A DNA stretch of 43,918 bases from an uncultured Acidimicrobiales bacterium (GTDB lineage: Bacteria > Actinomycetota > Acidimicrobiia > Acidimicrobiales > SHLQ01): NCBI GenBank assembly GCA_937934655.1, contig CALGZB010000225.1:1-43918 (forward strand), read 5' to 3'. Shown here piece by piece: positions 11,685-19,733 of the stretch (the stretch's first letter is position 1; every line of letters starts with the position of its first letter). Below the pieces are notes generated by a model. That model did not search any database and had not been told where the DNA came from. It saw only the letters and a list, made by a program, of their open reading frames with translations. Position numbers and translations under genes: made by a program.

Positions 11685-14489
11685 ATGTCTTCGACCACTT
11701 CCCAACCGACGACGACAGCAGCCAACAACCTTGTTGACGACGAGGATGTTGCTGATGACGTCCCTTCACACGAATCCGATTCTGGATCGGCCCACGAGCC
11801 CCCAGAACGCCGGCGTGGTGTTTTTGCGAATCCCCCAACGGTCGAGGGAATCGTCTCGTTCCTGATCGTCGCGGCGTCGGCCATCTTCGTCCTTGTACAG
11901 ATGCACCCGACGCTCCTGATTCGCGATTCGCTGCCCACCGGCGGCGACATGGGCGCCCACGTTTGGGGCCCGGCGTTTCTTCGGGACGAACTCCTTCCCT
12001 CATTCCGGCTCTCAGGCTGGACCCCGGATTGGTACGCAGGTTTCCCAGCATTCCAGTTCTATATGGTGCTGCCATCGCTGGTGATCGTTGCCCTCAACGT
12101 TGGGTTGCCGCCGGTGCTCGCAGTGATTGTCCTGCTAGCACTCGCCGGCATCGTTGGTATCGCCGATCGGCGCGGCCTGCTCGTCGGTGCTCGATCGCAC
12201 CTCGTTGCAGTCATCGTCACGATTCTTGGCGTGCTTTGCATCGGAATTCCGTACGGTGTCGCGTTCAAACTCGTGGCCGTAAGCGGCCTGGTAACCATGC
12301 CGATTTCGGGATGGGCCCTCGGTCGCCTCTCGAACATGCCGTTCCCGATTCCGCCATTGCTCGGTGTTGCCACGCTTCCATTTGTCTTTGACCGCTCGTT
12401 CAATATCTATGGCGGAAACGCAGCGTCCACCATGGCCGGCGAGTTCGCATTCTCGATCAGCCTGAGTCTGTCGCTGGTTTTCCTCGGCCTGTTCCAGCGG
12501 GCGCTCGACACCGGCAAGAGCCGCGGTTGGGCAACGGTTCTTTACTCGGTAACGCTGCTCTGTCACCTCATTCCCGCCGCCTTTGCCGCCGTCGTCGCAA
12601 TCATCATGTTGACGGTTCGGGTCGGTCGGCGTCAGACCTTCAACGCTGTGGGCATCGGTCTCTGCGGCGTTGCGCTTTCGGCCTTTTGGCTCGGACCGTT
12701 CCTCCTTCGCCGCAACATGCTGAACGACATGGGCTGGGAAAAGCTCACGACGTACACCAACTACCTGTTCAGCCGCGACAACCTCAATCCGTCCGAAGTT
12801 CTTCTCAACAGTCCGCCGTTTCAACTGGTCTTCATCATTGCGCTCGTTGGATTGATGCTCTCGATCGTCACCCGAACGCGGCTTGGTGTGGTCCTGGCAA
12901 TCGCCGCCGCAGTCGGCGCAGCTACCTTCCGCTTCGCACCACAGGGCCGGCTTTGGAACGCCCGCCTTCTTCCCTTCTACTACCTCAGCGTCTACTTGCT
13001 GGCTGGTATCGGCGTTGCGCTGATGCTGCGGGTCATCGCACAAGGAATTTCAAAGGACTCGCTCATGCAGCGGGCGTTCCGTTCATCGGGCGCTCTCATG
13101 GGATTCCTCGTCATCTTTGTCGCACTGGCGCTGCCGCTTCGGTCGCTTCCTGGCGCCGAGCGCGGTACCGATGGCGTTTACAGCTGGGGTCCGTTGGAAA
13201 CAACCGATGTGTCCTATGTGCCGGGCTGGTCGCAGTGGAACTTCTCCGGATACCAAGCCAAAACCGGCGATAGCACTGGTGGCGGCTGGTCCGAGTTCCG
13301 CCAGCTCATGGTCGACATGGAAGGTGTCGGCGGTAGGAACGGCTGCGGGCGTTCTCTCTGGGAGTTCTCAAGCGACCTCAACCGCTACGGCACCACGATG
13401 GCGCCGATGTTGCTCCCTCACTTCACCGACGGCTGTATCGGTTCCATGGAAGGCCTCTACTTCGAGTCCTCGGCCAGCGTGCCCTATCACTTCTTGATGC
13501 AGTCGGAGTTGGGCGAGAAGAACTCTCGTGCCCAGCGCGAGCTGCCCTACAGCGACTTCAACCTCGATCTCGGCGTCGATCATCTTCAGCTCTACGGAGT
13601 CAAGTACTACCTGGCGTTTAGCGATCTCGCCGTCAATGCTGCGCGGTCGCACAGTGACCTCACCGAGCTGGCCACCAGCGGCCCTTGGGTTGCCTTCGGC
13701 GTCGCCGGCTCCGAAATCGTTAGCCCACTTGGCTTCGAACCTGCCGTGATGACCAACGTTGGTTCGGCCCAGGATGAATGGCTCGACGTTGGGGTCGAGT
13801 TCTTCCAAGACACCGCAGCACAAGACGTCTTCCTCGCCGCCGACGGACCCGATGACTGGCAACGCGTCGACATGATCGAGGTCGGTGGCCTGCCCGTTGC
13901 CGAAGGCGAAGTCGAGCCTCCGGAACAATGGGGCGGCGTCGTTCCCTCAACCGACCTCATCCGCAATGCAGTGACCCCTACCGAGATCTCGAACATCGTC
14001 GCTGACACCAACACCATCTCGTTCTCGGTCGACGAAATCGGGTCGCCGGTTCTGGTGAAAGCGTCGTACTTCCCGAACTGGAAGGTCGATGGCGCCGATG
14101 GGCCGTACCGTGTCACACCAAACCTCATGGTGGTCGTTCCCACGAGCACCGACGTCAAGCTCAGCTACGGACACACCTGGGTCGAGTACCTCTCTTGGCT
14201 GCTCACACTCGTGGGCGCAGCAGGTCTGTACCTGTTGTCGCGGCGTGACACTCGCCCCGATGCGCCGCTCTTTGATCCGATCGAACGCTGGATGGCGGTA
14301 GACACCGAATCGATCCGCGCGGCTGCCTACAACGATGCATTGGTAGCGATGGGCGCCGACGCCGATGGCGAGTCGCTTTCCGGCCACGCAACCGATCATC
14401 AGACCTCGGATGACGAATGGATGCCCTTTGACGACCAGGCGCACGAGGCAGCCGTTGACGAACGGGCGCAAGACATAGCTGATGACTGA
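11685..14489 (+). CDS. Large polytopic membrane protein, PTPS_related/GT-C-like
   Basis: The 934-residue protein has an acidic cytosolic N-terminus (1-50), a first membrane helix (about 57-75), then an outside loop with PTGGDMGAHVWGPAFLRDELLP and WYAGFPAFQFYMVLPSL. That acidic-aromatic arrangement is found in GT-C-like membrane proteins annotated as 6-pyruvoyl-tetrahydropterin-synthase-related, which have nothing to do with pterins. About ten further helices follow to residue 480, then a large exoplasmic domain (about 485-825), a final helix (about 830-850) and an acidic tail. The likely role is transfer of a lipid-linked sugar outside the membrane. The downstream GtrA-GT2 gene overlaps it by 8 bases and could make the lipid-linked sugar donor. 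The sugar and acceptor are unknown. Confidence 0.72.
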   Translation: MSSTTSQPTTTAANNLVDDEDVADDVPSHESDSGSAHEPPERRRGVFANPPTVEGIVSFLIVAASAIFVLVQMHPTLLIRDSLPTGGDMGAHVWGPAFLRDELLPSFRLSGWTPDWYAGFPAFQFYMVLPSLVIVALNVGLPPVLAVIVLLALAGIVGIADRRGLLVGARSHLVAVIVTILGVLCIGIPYGVAFKLVAVSGLVTMPISGWALGRLSNMPFPIPPLLGVATLPFVFDRSFNIYGGNAASTMAGEFAFSISLSLSLVFLGLFQRALDTGKSRGWATVLYSVTLLCHLIPAAFAAVVAIIMLTVRVGRRQTFNAVGIGLCGVALSAFWLGPFLLRRNMLNDMGWEKLTTYTNYLFSRDNLNPSEVLLNSPPFQLVFIIALVGLMLSIVTRTRLGVVLAIAAAVGAATFRFAPQGRLWNARLLPFYYLSVYLLAGIGVALMLRVIAQGISKDSLMQRAFRSSGALMGFLVIFVALALPLRSLPGAERGTDGVYSWGPLETTDVSYVPGWSQWNFSGYQAKTGDSTGGGWSEFRQLMVDMEGVGGRNGCGRSLWEFSSDLNRYGTTMAPMLLPHFTDGCIGSMEGLYFESSASVPYHFLMQSELGEKNSRAQRELPYSDFNLDLGVDHLQLYGVKYYLAFSDLAVNAARSHSDLTELATSGPWVAFGVAGSEIVSPLGFEPAVMTNVGSAQDEWLDVGVEFFQDTAAQDVFLAADGPDDWQRVDMIEVGGLPVAEGEVEPPEQWGGVVPSTDLIRNAVTPTEISNIVADTNTISFSVDEIGSPVLVKASYFPNWKVDGADGPYRVTPNLMVVVPTSTDVKLSYGHTWVEYLSWLLTLVGAAGLYLLSRRDTRPDAPLFDPIERWMAVDTESIRAAAYNDALVAMGADADGESLSGHATDHQTSDDEWMPFDDQAHEAAVDERAQDIADD

Positions 14490-15675
14490 GCCTGCGACCC
14501 CGCTGCTTGGTCGCTCGGGGCTTCGATGGTTTGCCCTTGGCGGAGTCATGGCGACGGTGGCCGATGTCGGTCTGTACGTCGCGCTTCGAGATGCTGGCTG
14601 GAACCTTCTTCCCAGCGATCTGTTCGCACTCGTCGCGTCCGCTGCGGTGTCCTACGCGATGCACCGGATTATGTGGTTGCGACGTGACCCGTTTCGGCGG
14701 TGGATGCATAGCCCCGCCATGGTCCTCGCCGTCGCTGTTCTCGCTGGATTCGTCGACGTTGTCGTGCTCTATGCCGGTGGCGACAACCACCTTGTCGCCA
14801 AGCTGATTGCTCTTGGTTGCGCTGCGCTGGTGCGAATGCTCGCGTACCGGTCGCTGCTGCTGCGAGTCGTCCGAGCAGAACAAAGCTCGCCAGCTCAACG
14901 AGACACCCCGGTGGGGGAGTACCGGCTTTCCATTGTGGTGCCGGCGTTCCGTGAGTCCGATCGCATTGCCGCAACCATCGCAACCATTCGTGAACAACTC
15001 AACCATCTCGACCCCAACGGCGTCGAGATCGTTGTCGTCGACGACGGATCTGGAGACGCGACGGCCGATATCGCCGAACAAGCCGGCGCCCACGTTGTAC
15101 GGCTTCCAAAGAACGTCGGAAAGGGCGGAGCGGTGCGAGCCGGCGTGCAGGTCGCGAACGGGCGGACCGTTGCATTTCTCGACGCCGATCTGGCGTACCA
15201 GCCGAACCTCCTCGAATCGTTCGTCGTCGAGATCGAGAACGGCTGGGACGTTGTGGTCGGAAACCGGAAACACGTCGCAACCACCACACTTGCGCAGGCT
15301 GGTCGACTGCGCGAGATCGGTGGCCGCCTCGTCAACCTCGCTACCCATGCGCTGCTCCTCGGTCACTATCGCGATACCCAGTGCGGGCTCAAGGCGTTTC
15401 GGTCCGACGTGGCCCGCATGCTTTTCTCTTTGGGGCGTATCGACGGCTTTGCCTTCGATGTCGAACTCTTTCACCTCGTCGAGCGCTACCGACTTTCTCT
15501 GCACGAGGTGCCGGTGACCGTCGAGAACTCCGAGCGTTCCACGGTTCGTCTCGTCGCCGATACCCGGCAACTCTTTGCCGATCTCTTCCGGGTTCGCCGC
15601 TGGGCAGCCCGAGGCGTCTACGACCTCGACCCATCCACGATCGATCTTCCGGCTCCGAAACCAGTGATCAGCTGA
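14482..15675 (+). CDS. GtrA-like membrane domain fused to a DPM1-type GT2 glycosyltransferase
   Basis: The 397-residue protein has four membrane helices in residues 10-130 with the pattern of GtrA flippase-like proteins. From about residue 148 a family 2 transferase follows: LSIVVPAFRE, VVVDDGSGDAT, LDADLAYQPN (the metal-binding DxD region) and DTQCGLKAF, as in dolichol/polyprenol-phosphate mannose synthases. It probably makes a polyprenyl-phosphate sugar on the inner face and helps to present it outside. The ATG at 14482 lies inside the end of the upstream gene (8-base overlap), so the two are coupled and probably act in sequence: donor synthesis, then transfer by the 934-residue protein. 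Confidence 0.86.
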   Translation: MTEPATPLLGRSGLRWFALGGVMATVADVGLYVALRDAGWNLLPSDLFALVASAAVSYAMHRIMWLRRDPFRRWMHSPAMVLAVAVLAGFVDVVVLYAGGDNHLVAKLIALGCAALVRMLAYRSLLLRVVRAEQSSPAQRDTPVGEYRLSIVVPAFRESDRIAATIATIREQLNHLDPNGVEIVVVDDGSGDATADIAEQAGAHVVRLPKNVGKGGAVRAGVQVANGRTVAFLDADLAYQPNLLESFVVEIENGWDVVVGNRKHVATTTLAQAGRLREIGGRLVNLATHALLLGHYRDTQCGLKAFRSDVARMLFSLGRIDGFAFDVELFHLVERYRLSLHEVPVTVENSERSTVRLVADTRQLFADLFRVRRWAARGVYDLDPSTIDLPAPKPVIS

Positions 15676-15784
15676 CTCTTGCCTGCAGGAAATTGAGAAG
15701 CTGAGGCGTTGAGAATTCGGCGCTTTGTGCCGATGGAAGAGTTCGTCCCCCGCTGCGACTGCACTCCAGAGCGCAGCACCATCA

Positions 15785-15799
15785 ATATCTTCTCGATAT
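15785..15799. other. Small A/T-rich stem-loop before manB
   Basis: ATATC and GATAT form a perfect 5-bp stem with a 5-base loop, ending 17 bases before the manB ATG and just ahead of a purine-rich AGGAATAGG stretch that may bind the ribosome. Such a stem could affect initiation, but it may be chance. Confidence 0.25.
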
Positions 15800-15816
15800 A
15801 GGAATAGGCTTCAGAC

Positions 15817-17157
15817 ATGGCTGATCTCGACGCAATCTTCAAGGCATACGACATTCGCGGTCTCGTGCCCGACCAACTCGATGCAGATGCATCTCGCGCT
15901 ATCGGCGCCGGCTACGCCCGGTATCTCGCCGACAGCGACGGCACGACGCAGGTAGTTATCGCCCGCGACATGCGCCCCACCGGCGAGGAATACTCCGAAG
16001 CCTTCGCCGATGGCGTTATGGGCCAGGGAGTCGATGTCATCGTGATCGGCCTTGGCTCGACAGACATGATGTACTTCGCATCGGGCAGCCTCGGTATCCC
16101 TGGCGCTGTATTCACCGCATCGCATAACCCAGCTGGGTACAACGGCATCAAGATGAGCCGAGCCCATGCTGCGCCAATCGGCGCCGATTCAGGACTCGCC
16201 GACATCAAGGCGATGGCTGCCAGTGGACTTCCCGAGGTCGAAACCCGTGGCTCACGCACCGAGATGGATCTGCTCGACGCCTTCGCCGATCACGTTCGGT
16301 CCTTCGTCGACACCAGCAAGCTCATCGGGCTCAAGATCGTTGCCGACACCGCAAACGGCATGGGTGGTCTGGTCGCCCCCGCAGTATTTAGCAAGATCGA
16401 TGTCGACATCGAGATCATGTACCCCGAGCTCGACGGAACCTTCCCGAACCATGAAGCCAACCCGATCCAGCCCGAGAACCTCGAAGATCTCATTGCGCGG
16501 GTCCGCGAGGTGGGTGCCGACGTCGGGCTCGCATTCGATGGCGATGCCGACCGCGTGTTTCTCGTCGATGAAACCGGTAGCCCAATCTCCGGCTCGCTCA
16601 CCACTGCCCTCGTGGCCAAGCGGATTCTCGAGAAGAAGCCTGGCAGTACCATCCTGCACAACCTGATCTGCTCCAAGTCGGTTGGCGAAGTCATTGCTGA
16701 AGGCGGCGGAACTTCCATCACGACCCAGGTCGGTCACAGCTACATCAAGGCCAACATGGCCGAAACCGGAGCCGCCTTCGCCGGCGAGCACTCGGGCCAC
16801 TACTACTTCGCCGACAACTGGCGCGCAGACTCTGGCCTTATCGCCTCGATGTTCATTCTCGAAGCAATGTGCGACACCGGTCTGAAGCTCAGCGAACTCA
16901 TCGCTCCGCTCGACCGGTACTCGGCGTCGGGCGAAATCAACACCAAGGTTGCCGACGCACAAGCCACGATCGAAGCAGTCTCGGCTGCGTACCCCGACGC
17001 TGAGCAGTCTCGTCTCGACGGTCTCACCGTCGACTTTGGCGAGTGGTGGTTCAACCTTCGGGCATCGAACACCGAGCCGCTGCTGCGCCTCAACCTCGAG
17101 GCTGGCACTCCTGAAGAGGTCGAGGCCAAGGTCGCCGAGGTCAAGGCTCACTTCTAG
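15817..17157 (+). CDS. manB: Phosphomannomutase/phosphoglucomutase
   Basis: This alpha-D-phosphohexomutase interconverts mannose-6-phosphate and mannose-1-phosphate (or the glucose equivalents) and so feeds GDP-mannose and envelope glycans. The 446-residue protein has all four family loops: phosphoserine TASHNPAGYNG (S102), metal site DGDADR (D241, D243, D245), sugar loop GEHSGH (323-328) and phosphate loop RASNTEPLLRLN. Position next to Trm112 and ahcY follows the order seen in actinobacteria. Supply for gmd/rmd at the left end of the window is a plausible role. Sequence alone does not decide between mannose and glucose preference. Confidence 0.95.
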   Translation: MADLDAIFKAYDIRGLVPDQLDADASRAIGAGYARYLADSDGTTQVVIARDMRPTGEEYSEAFADGVMGQGVDVIVIGLGSTDMMYFASGSLGIPGAVFTASHNPAGYNGIKMSRAHAAPIGADSGLADIKAMAASGLPEVETRGSRTEMDLLDAFADHVRSFVDTSKLIGLKIVADTANGMGGLVAPAVFSKIDVDIEIMYPELDGTFPNHEANPIQPENLEDLIARVREVGADVGLAFDGDADRVFLVDETGSPISGSLTTALVAKRILEKKPGSTILHNLICSKSVGEVIAEGGGTSITTQVGHSYIKANMAETGAAFAGEHSGHYYFADNWRADSGLIASMFILEAMCDTGLKLSELIAPLDRYSASGEINTKVADAQATIEAVSAAYPDAEQSRLDGLTVDFGEWWFNLRASNTEPLLRLNLEAGTPEEVEAKVAEVKAHF

Positions 17158-17169
17158 CCTTCTCGTCCA

Positions 17170-17274
17170 ATGCATCCTCTCCTCGGGGTCTTGGCCTGGG
17201 TTGCGGTGATGGCGGCGATGATCGCCGTCGTTGCGCTCGTGGCCCTCATAGCGAGACAGGTCCGCAAAAACTAA
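17170..17274 (+). CDS. Candidate 34-residue single-span membrane peptide
   Basis: A short frame opens at an ATG 13 bases after the manB stop. It encodes a few polar residues, about 20 hydrophobic ones (LAWVAVMAAMIAVVALVALI) and a basic end (ARQVRKN), the exact layout of a one-span membrane peptide with positive-inside topology. No clear Shine-Dalgarno sequence is visible, and such an arrangement can arise by chance in GC-rich DNA. It would be co-transcribed with manB. I do not recognise it. Confidence 0.35.
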   Translation: MHPLLGVLAWVAVMAAMIAVVALVALIARQVRKN

Positions 17275-17305
17275 GCACCGGCAAAAGTTCCCTGACGGAC
17301 GCGTC

Positions 17306-17340
17306 CACCTGGCACCAAAACACCCATTTGGTGCCAGGTG
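17306..17340. repeat. Perfect 14-bp-stem inverted repeat
   Basis: CACCTGGCACCAAA at 17306-17319 is the exact reverse complement of 17327-17340, with a 7-base loop. The right arm is also the beginning of the 26-bp tandem repeat. In RNA it would be a very stable hairpin; it is not followed at once by a T tract, so it is not a standard terminator. Confidence 0.9.
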
Positions 17341-17422
17341 GAAAATCACCGGCTTGGTGCCAGGTGGAAAACCACCGGTTTGGTTCCAGGTGGAAAATCA
17401 CCGGTTTGGTTCCAGGCACCGG
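17328..17422. repeat. 26-bp tandem repeat, three full copies and a partial one
   Basis: Copies lie at 17328-17353, 17354-17379 and 17380-17405, with a partial copy from 17406. They differ at only a few bases (for example GGTGCCAGG versus GGTTCCAGG). Each holds a TTGGTKCCAGGTGGAAAA core and an ACCGG end. The last partial copy runs into GGCACCGGGTTTTT, which could give weak termination. This fills most of the space between manB and Trm112. A diverged core copy (12 of 13 bases) lies at 18072-18084 before ahcY, so the sequence is dispersed, as REP-type elements are. Confidence 0.92.
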
Positions 17423-17491
17423 GTTTTTCTGGCGGGCGGCAGGGGGCGACAAGGTTGCCAGTGGGATCTTTGGTGGCGGTAGTCTTTGCGC

Positions 17492-17728
17492 ATGTCGCTA
17501 GATGCACGTTTGCTTGAGATCCTCGCTTGTCCAGAGGACAAAGGTCCGCTCTTTTACTTCGAGGACGAGTCCTCGCTGTATAACCCGCGCCTCAAGCGTC
17601 GCTACGCGATCAAGGACAACATCCCGATCATGTTGATCGACGACGCCGAAACCGTCGATGACGCCGAGGCCGCCCGCCTTGTCGCCAAGGCTGAGACTGA
17701 CGGCGTTTCGCCAACCTTCTCGGCGTAG
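17492..17728 (+). CDS. Trm112 family protein
   Basis: The 78-residue protein begins LLEILACPEDKGPL and continues LYNPRLKRRYAIKDNIPIMLIDDAE, the actinobacterial Trm112-like pattern. Trm112 proteins in eukaryotes and archaea bind and activate SAM-dependent methyltransferases; the bacterial role is less clear. Only one cysteine (C13) is present, so the zinc site of classical members is absent. The frame extends two codons upstream, but the ATG at 17492 matches the family N-terminus. It lies between manB and ahcY, and AhcY removes the S-adenosylhomocysteine made by methyltransferases. That functional link is inference. Confidence 0.88.
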   Translation: MSLDARLLEILACPEDKGPLFYFEDESSLYNPRLKRRYAIKDNIPIMLIDDAETVDDAEAARLVAKAETDGVSPTFSA

Positions 17729-17879
17729 GTATCTTTCAAGCGCCGCTTCTGGGCACCACGCCACTGAGACCCGATTCGTTTGGGGCCTGAACCGTACGTT
17801 GTCGCGACGTGTGCCGGCATTCGTTCCTTGAGCGCTCGGTCCGGGACAGCTGTTGTCGCCCTGCAGGCGGCCCGTTGTC

Positions 17880-17923
17880 GGTTTCGCCTGCGGCGAAGCC
17901 CTTCCCGAGTTTGCTTCGCAAAC
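17880..17923. repeat. Two adjacent near-perfect hairpins
   Basis: Bases 17880-17888 pair with 17892-17900 (9 bp, one G-U, loop TGC). GTTTGC at 17909-17914 pairs with GCAAAC at 17918-17923 (6 bp, loop TTC). Both are short-loop stems in a non-coding region, resembling REP-type palindromes. Confidence 0.55.
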
Positions 17924-18111
17924 ATCGAACGCACGGAGCGGCTCGAGGCGCGCCGGCTGGTTTCTGGTTCGTCGAACGCTTGAAGATTGCATGGTGGCCG
18001 CATCGCACCGCCATTGGTGTTGTTTTTGGGGGCTTTTACCCTCTACGGTTGGGGGTTCGGGCTGTTGCGATTTGGTGTCAGGTGACCCCAGCCCTTTTCG
18101 ATAGAGTCGAC

Positions 18112-18148
18112 GCGCCTGCTTGCGGGCGCTTCCCCGAAATGAAAGCGC
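18112..18148 (+). promoter_or_regulatory. Candidate alternative-stem leader of ahcY
   Basis: GCGCC (18112-18116) can pair with GGCGC (18125-18129). GCGCTT (18126-18131) can instead pair with AAGCGC (18143-18148). The two stems share 18126-18129, so only one can form. The second ends 9 bases before the ahcY ATG and would hide the GAAAG that is the best ribosome-binding candidate. This could be a translation switch. It does not match the SAH riboswitch consensus as I remember it. Confidence 0.35.
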
Positions 18149-18157
18149 AACAACACT

Positions 18158-19603
18158 ATGAGTAACGACTTCAAAGTCGCGGACCTCGCCGAGTCTCCAT
18201 TCGGCCGCAAAGAAATCTCGATGGCCGAACACGAAATGCCGGGCCTCATGGCTCTCCGTGGCGAGTTCGGTGACGAACAGCCACTGGCTGGCGCTCGCAT
18301 CGCTGGTTCGTTGCATATGACCATCCAGACCGCCGTGCTGATCGAAACCCTGACCGCCCTTGGCGCCAAGGTTCGTTGGGCATCGTGCAACATCTTCTCC
18401 ACCCAGGATCACGCGGCCGCCGGTGTGGCAGTCGGCCCGGAAGGAACCATCGACAACCCAAAGGGTGTGCCGGTGTTTGCTTGGAAGGGCGAAACCCTCG
18501 AAGAATACTGGTGGGCAACCAGCCAGATTCTTCTGTGGCCTGGCGACGAAGGCGAATCGGGCGCCAACCTGATCCTCGACGATGGCGGCGACGCCACGAT
18601 GATGGTTCACAAGGGTCTCGAGTACGAAAAGGCCGGCGCTGTTCCCGAGCCCACCGATGACGACCCGGAGGAAATGCACTTCTTCCTCGCCCGGCTCAAG
18701 ATCATCTTCGACGAAGATCCCCAAACCTGGCATCGCATTGCGCCACAGCTTCGCGGTGTGAGCGAAGAGACCACCACCGGTGTCCACCGCCTCTACCAGA
18801 TGCGTGATTCCGGCGAACTGCTGTTCCCCGCAATCAACGTCAACGACGCGGTAACCAAGAGCAAGTTCGACAACTTCTACGGCACCCGCCACAGCCTTAT
18901 CGACGGAATCAACCGAGCAACCGATGTCATGATCGGTGGAAAGACCGCTTGTGTTCTCGGCTTCGGCGACGTTGGTAAGGGTTGCGCCGATTCACTTCGT
19001 GGTCAGGGCGCACGCGTCGTCATCACCGAAGTCGACCCGATCAATGCGCTTCAAGCAGCGATGCAGGGATACCAGGTTGTGCGTCTTGAAGATGTCGTCG
19101 AAACCGCCGACTTCTTCATCACCTCAACCGGGAACAAGGACATCATCCTTGCCGAGCACATGGCCAAGATGAAGCACCAGGCCATCGTCGGAAACATCGG
19201 TCACTTCGACAACGAAATCGATATGGCAGGCATGAAGAAGATGAGTGACGTCCAGCACGTCAACATCAAGCCGCAGGTTGACGAGTACGTGTTCCCCGAT
19301 GGTCACTCGGTCATCGTGTTGTCCGAAGGTCGTTTGCTCAACCTCGGTAACGCAACCGGTCACCCAAGCTTCGTCATGAGCGCCAGTTTCACCAACCAGG
19401 TGCTGGCCCAGATGGAACTGCACGCCAACGCCGAGTCCTACGGCATTGAAGTTGCTGTGCTTCCAAAGCTTCTTGATGAGAAGGTCGCCCGTCTGCATCT
19501 CGATGCCTTGGGTGTTCGTCTCACCGAGCTCAGCCAAGACCAGGCCGACTACTTGGGTATTCCCAAGGACGGGCCATACAAGCCAGATCACTACCGCTAC
19601 TAA
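18158..19603 (+). CDS. ahcY: Adenosylhomocysteinase (S-adenosyl-L-homocysteine hydrolase)
   Basis: This NAD-dependent cytosolic enzyme splits S-adenosylhomocysteine into adenosine and homocysteine and so relieves inhibition of methyltransferases. The 481-residue product shows [31 protein letters not shown], the inserted segment [12 protein letters not shown], the NAD loop [17 protein letters not shown], and the C-terminal KPDHYRY that closes the partner's NAD site. Length is typical of the long bacterial form. The start is the ATG at 18158; the Shine-Dalgarno sequence is weak (GAAAG) and may be held in a leader stem. It ends before a strong hairpin terminator. Confidence 0.98.
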   Translation: MSNDFKVADLAESPFGRKEISMAEHEMPGLMALRGEFGDEQPLAGARIAGSLHMTIQTAVLIETLTALGAKVRWASCNIFSTQDHAAAGVAVGPEGTIDNPKGVPVFAWKGETLEEYWWATSQILLWPGDEGESGANLILDDGGDATMMVHKGLEYEKAGAVPEPTDDDPEEMHFFLARLKIIFDEDPQTWHRIAPQLRGVSEETTTGVHRLYQMRDSGELLFPAINVNDAVTKSKFDNFYGTRHSLIDGINRATDVMIGGKTACVLGFGDVGKGCADSLRGQGARVVITEVDPINALQAAMQGYQVVRLEDVVETADFFITSTGNKDIILAEHMAKMKHQAIVGNIGHFDNEIDMAGMKKMSDVQHVNIKPQVDEYVFPDGHSVIVLSEGRLLNLGNATGHPSFVMSASFTNQVLAQMELHANAESYGIEVAVLPKLLDEKVARLHLDALGVRLTELSQDQADYLGIPKDGPYKPDHYRY

Positions 19604-19650
19604 GCAGGTGCAGGCGGCTTGTCCGCTTTGAGATCCACGTAGAACGAATG

Positions 19651-19690
19651 AGAGCTGCAGCGGCCGTTGGTCGCTGCAGCTCTTGGGTTT
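19651..19690 (+). terminator. Hairpin terminator after ahcY
   Basis: AGAGCTGCAGCG (19651-19662) pairs perfectly with 19672-19683 around a 9-base loop and is followed by TGGGTTTT. The 12-bp GC-rich stem and the short T stretch fit an intrinsic terminator for the plus strand. It may also block transcription arriving from the convergent cyclase gene. Confidence 0.75.
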
Positions 19691-19719
19691 TGGTGGCGTC
19701 TACTTCGAGCGGCGGTTTG

Positions 19720-19733
19720 GCGTCTTAAGACGC
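19720..19733. repeat. Perfect 14-bp palindrome over the cyclase stop codon
   Basis: GCGTCTTAAGACGC is self-complementary and contains the TAA stop (19725-19727) of the minus-strand cyclase gene. It could be a protein-binding palindrome or part of the 3' end structure; no T tract follows on either strand. Confidence 0.6.

Larger units (their letters stand above)
17729..18157. other. 429-bp intergenic region with hairpins, no convincing gene
   Basis: In related actinobacteria a phosphosugar isomerase (SIS domain) gene often lies between Trm112 and ahcY; I found no remnant of one here. Frames crossing this region are arginine-, serine- and cysteine-rich and look like chance. The region holds two adjacent hairpins (17880-17923), a repeat-core copy at 18072-18084, a GGGCTG/CAGCCC stem followed by TTTT near 18060-18095, and alternative stems just before ahcY. 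I see no convincing promoter boxes. Confidence 0.6.

Noticed and set aside
12135-13043. Long minus-strand open frame (302 codons) inside the 934-residue membrane protein gene
   Set aside because: Composition is rich in Gln, Glu, Arg and Asp with no domain; it is the antisense shadow of a well-supported gene.
14203-15570. 455-codon minus-strand frame opposite the GtrA-GT2 gene
   Set aside because: Antisense shadow with no recognisable domain.
17306-17422. CRISPR array
   Set aside because: The 26-bp units are directly adjacent with no spacers and no cas genes are nearby.
18112-18157. SAH riboswitch upstream of ahcY
   Set aside because: The stems do not show the conserved sequence elements I remember for this class; kept only as a generic leader structure.
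17809-18165. Open frame of 118 codons in the Trm112-ahcY gap
   Set aside because: Arg/Cys/Pro-rich, no ribosome site, crosses hairpins and overlaps the ahcY start; no remnant of the expected isomerase could be read from it.
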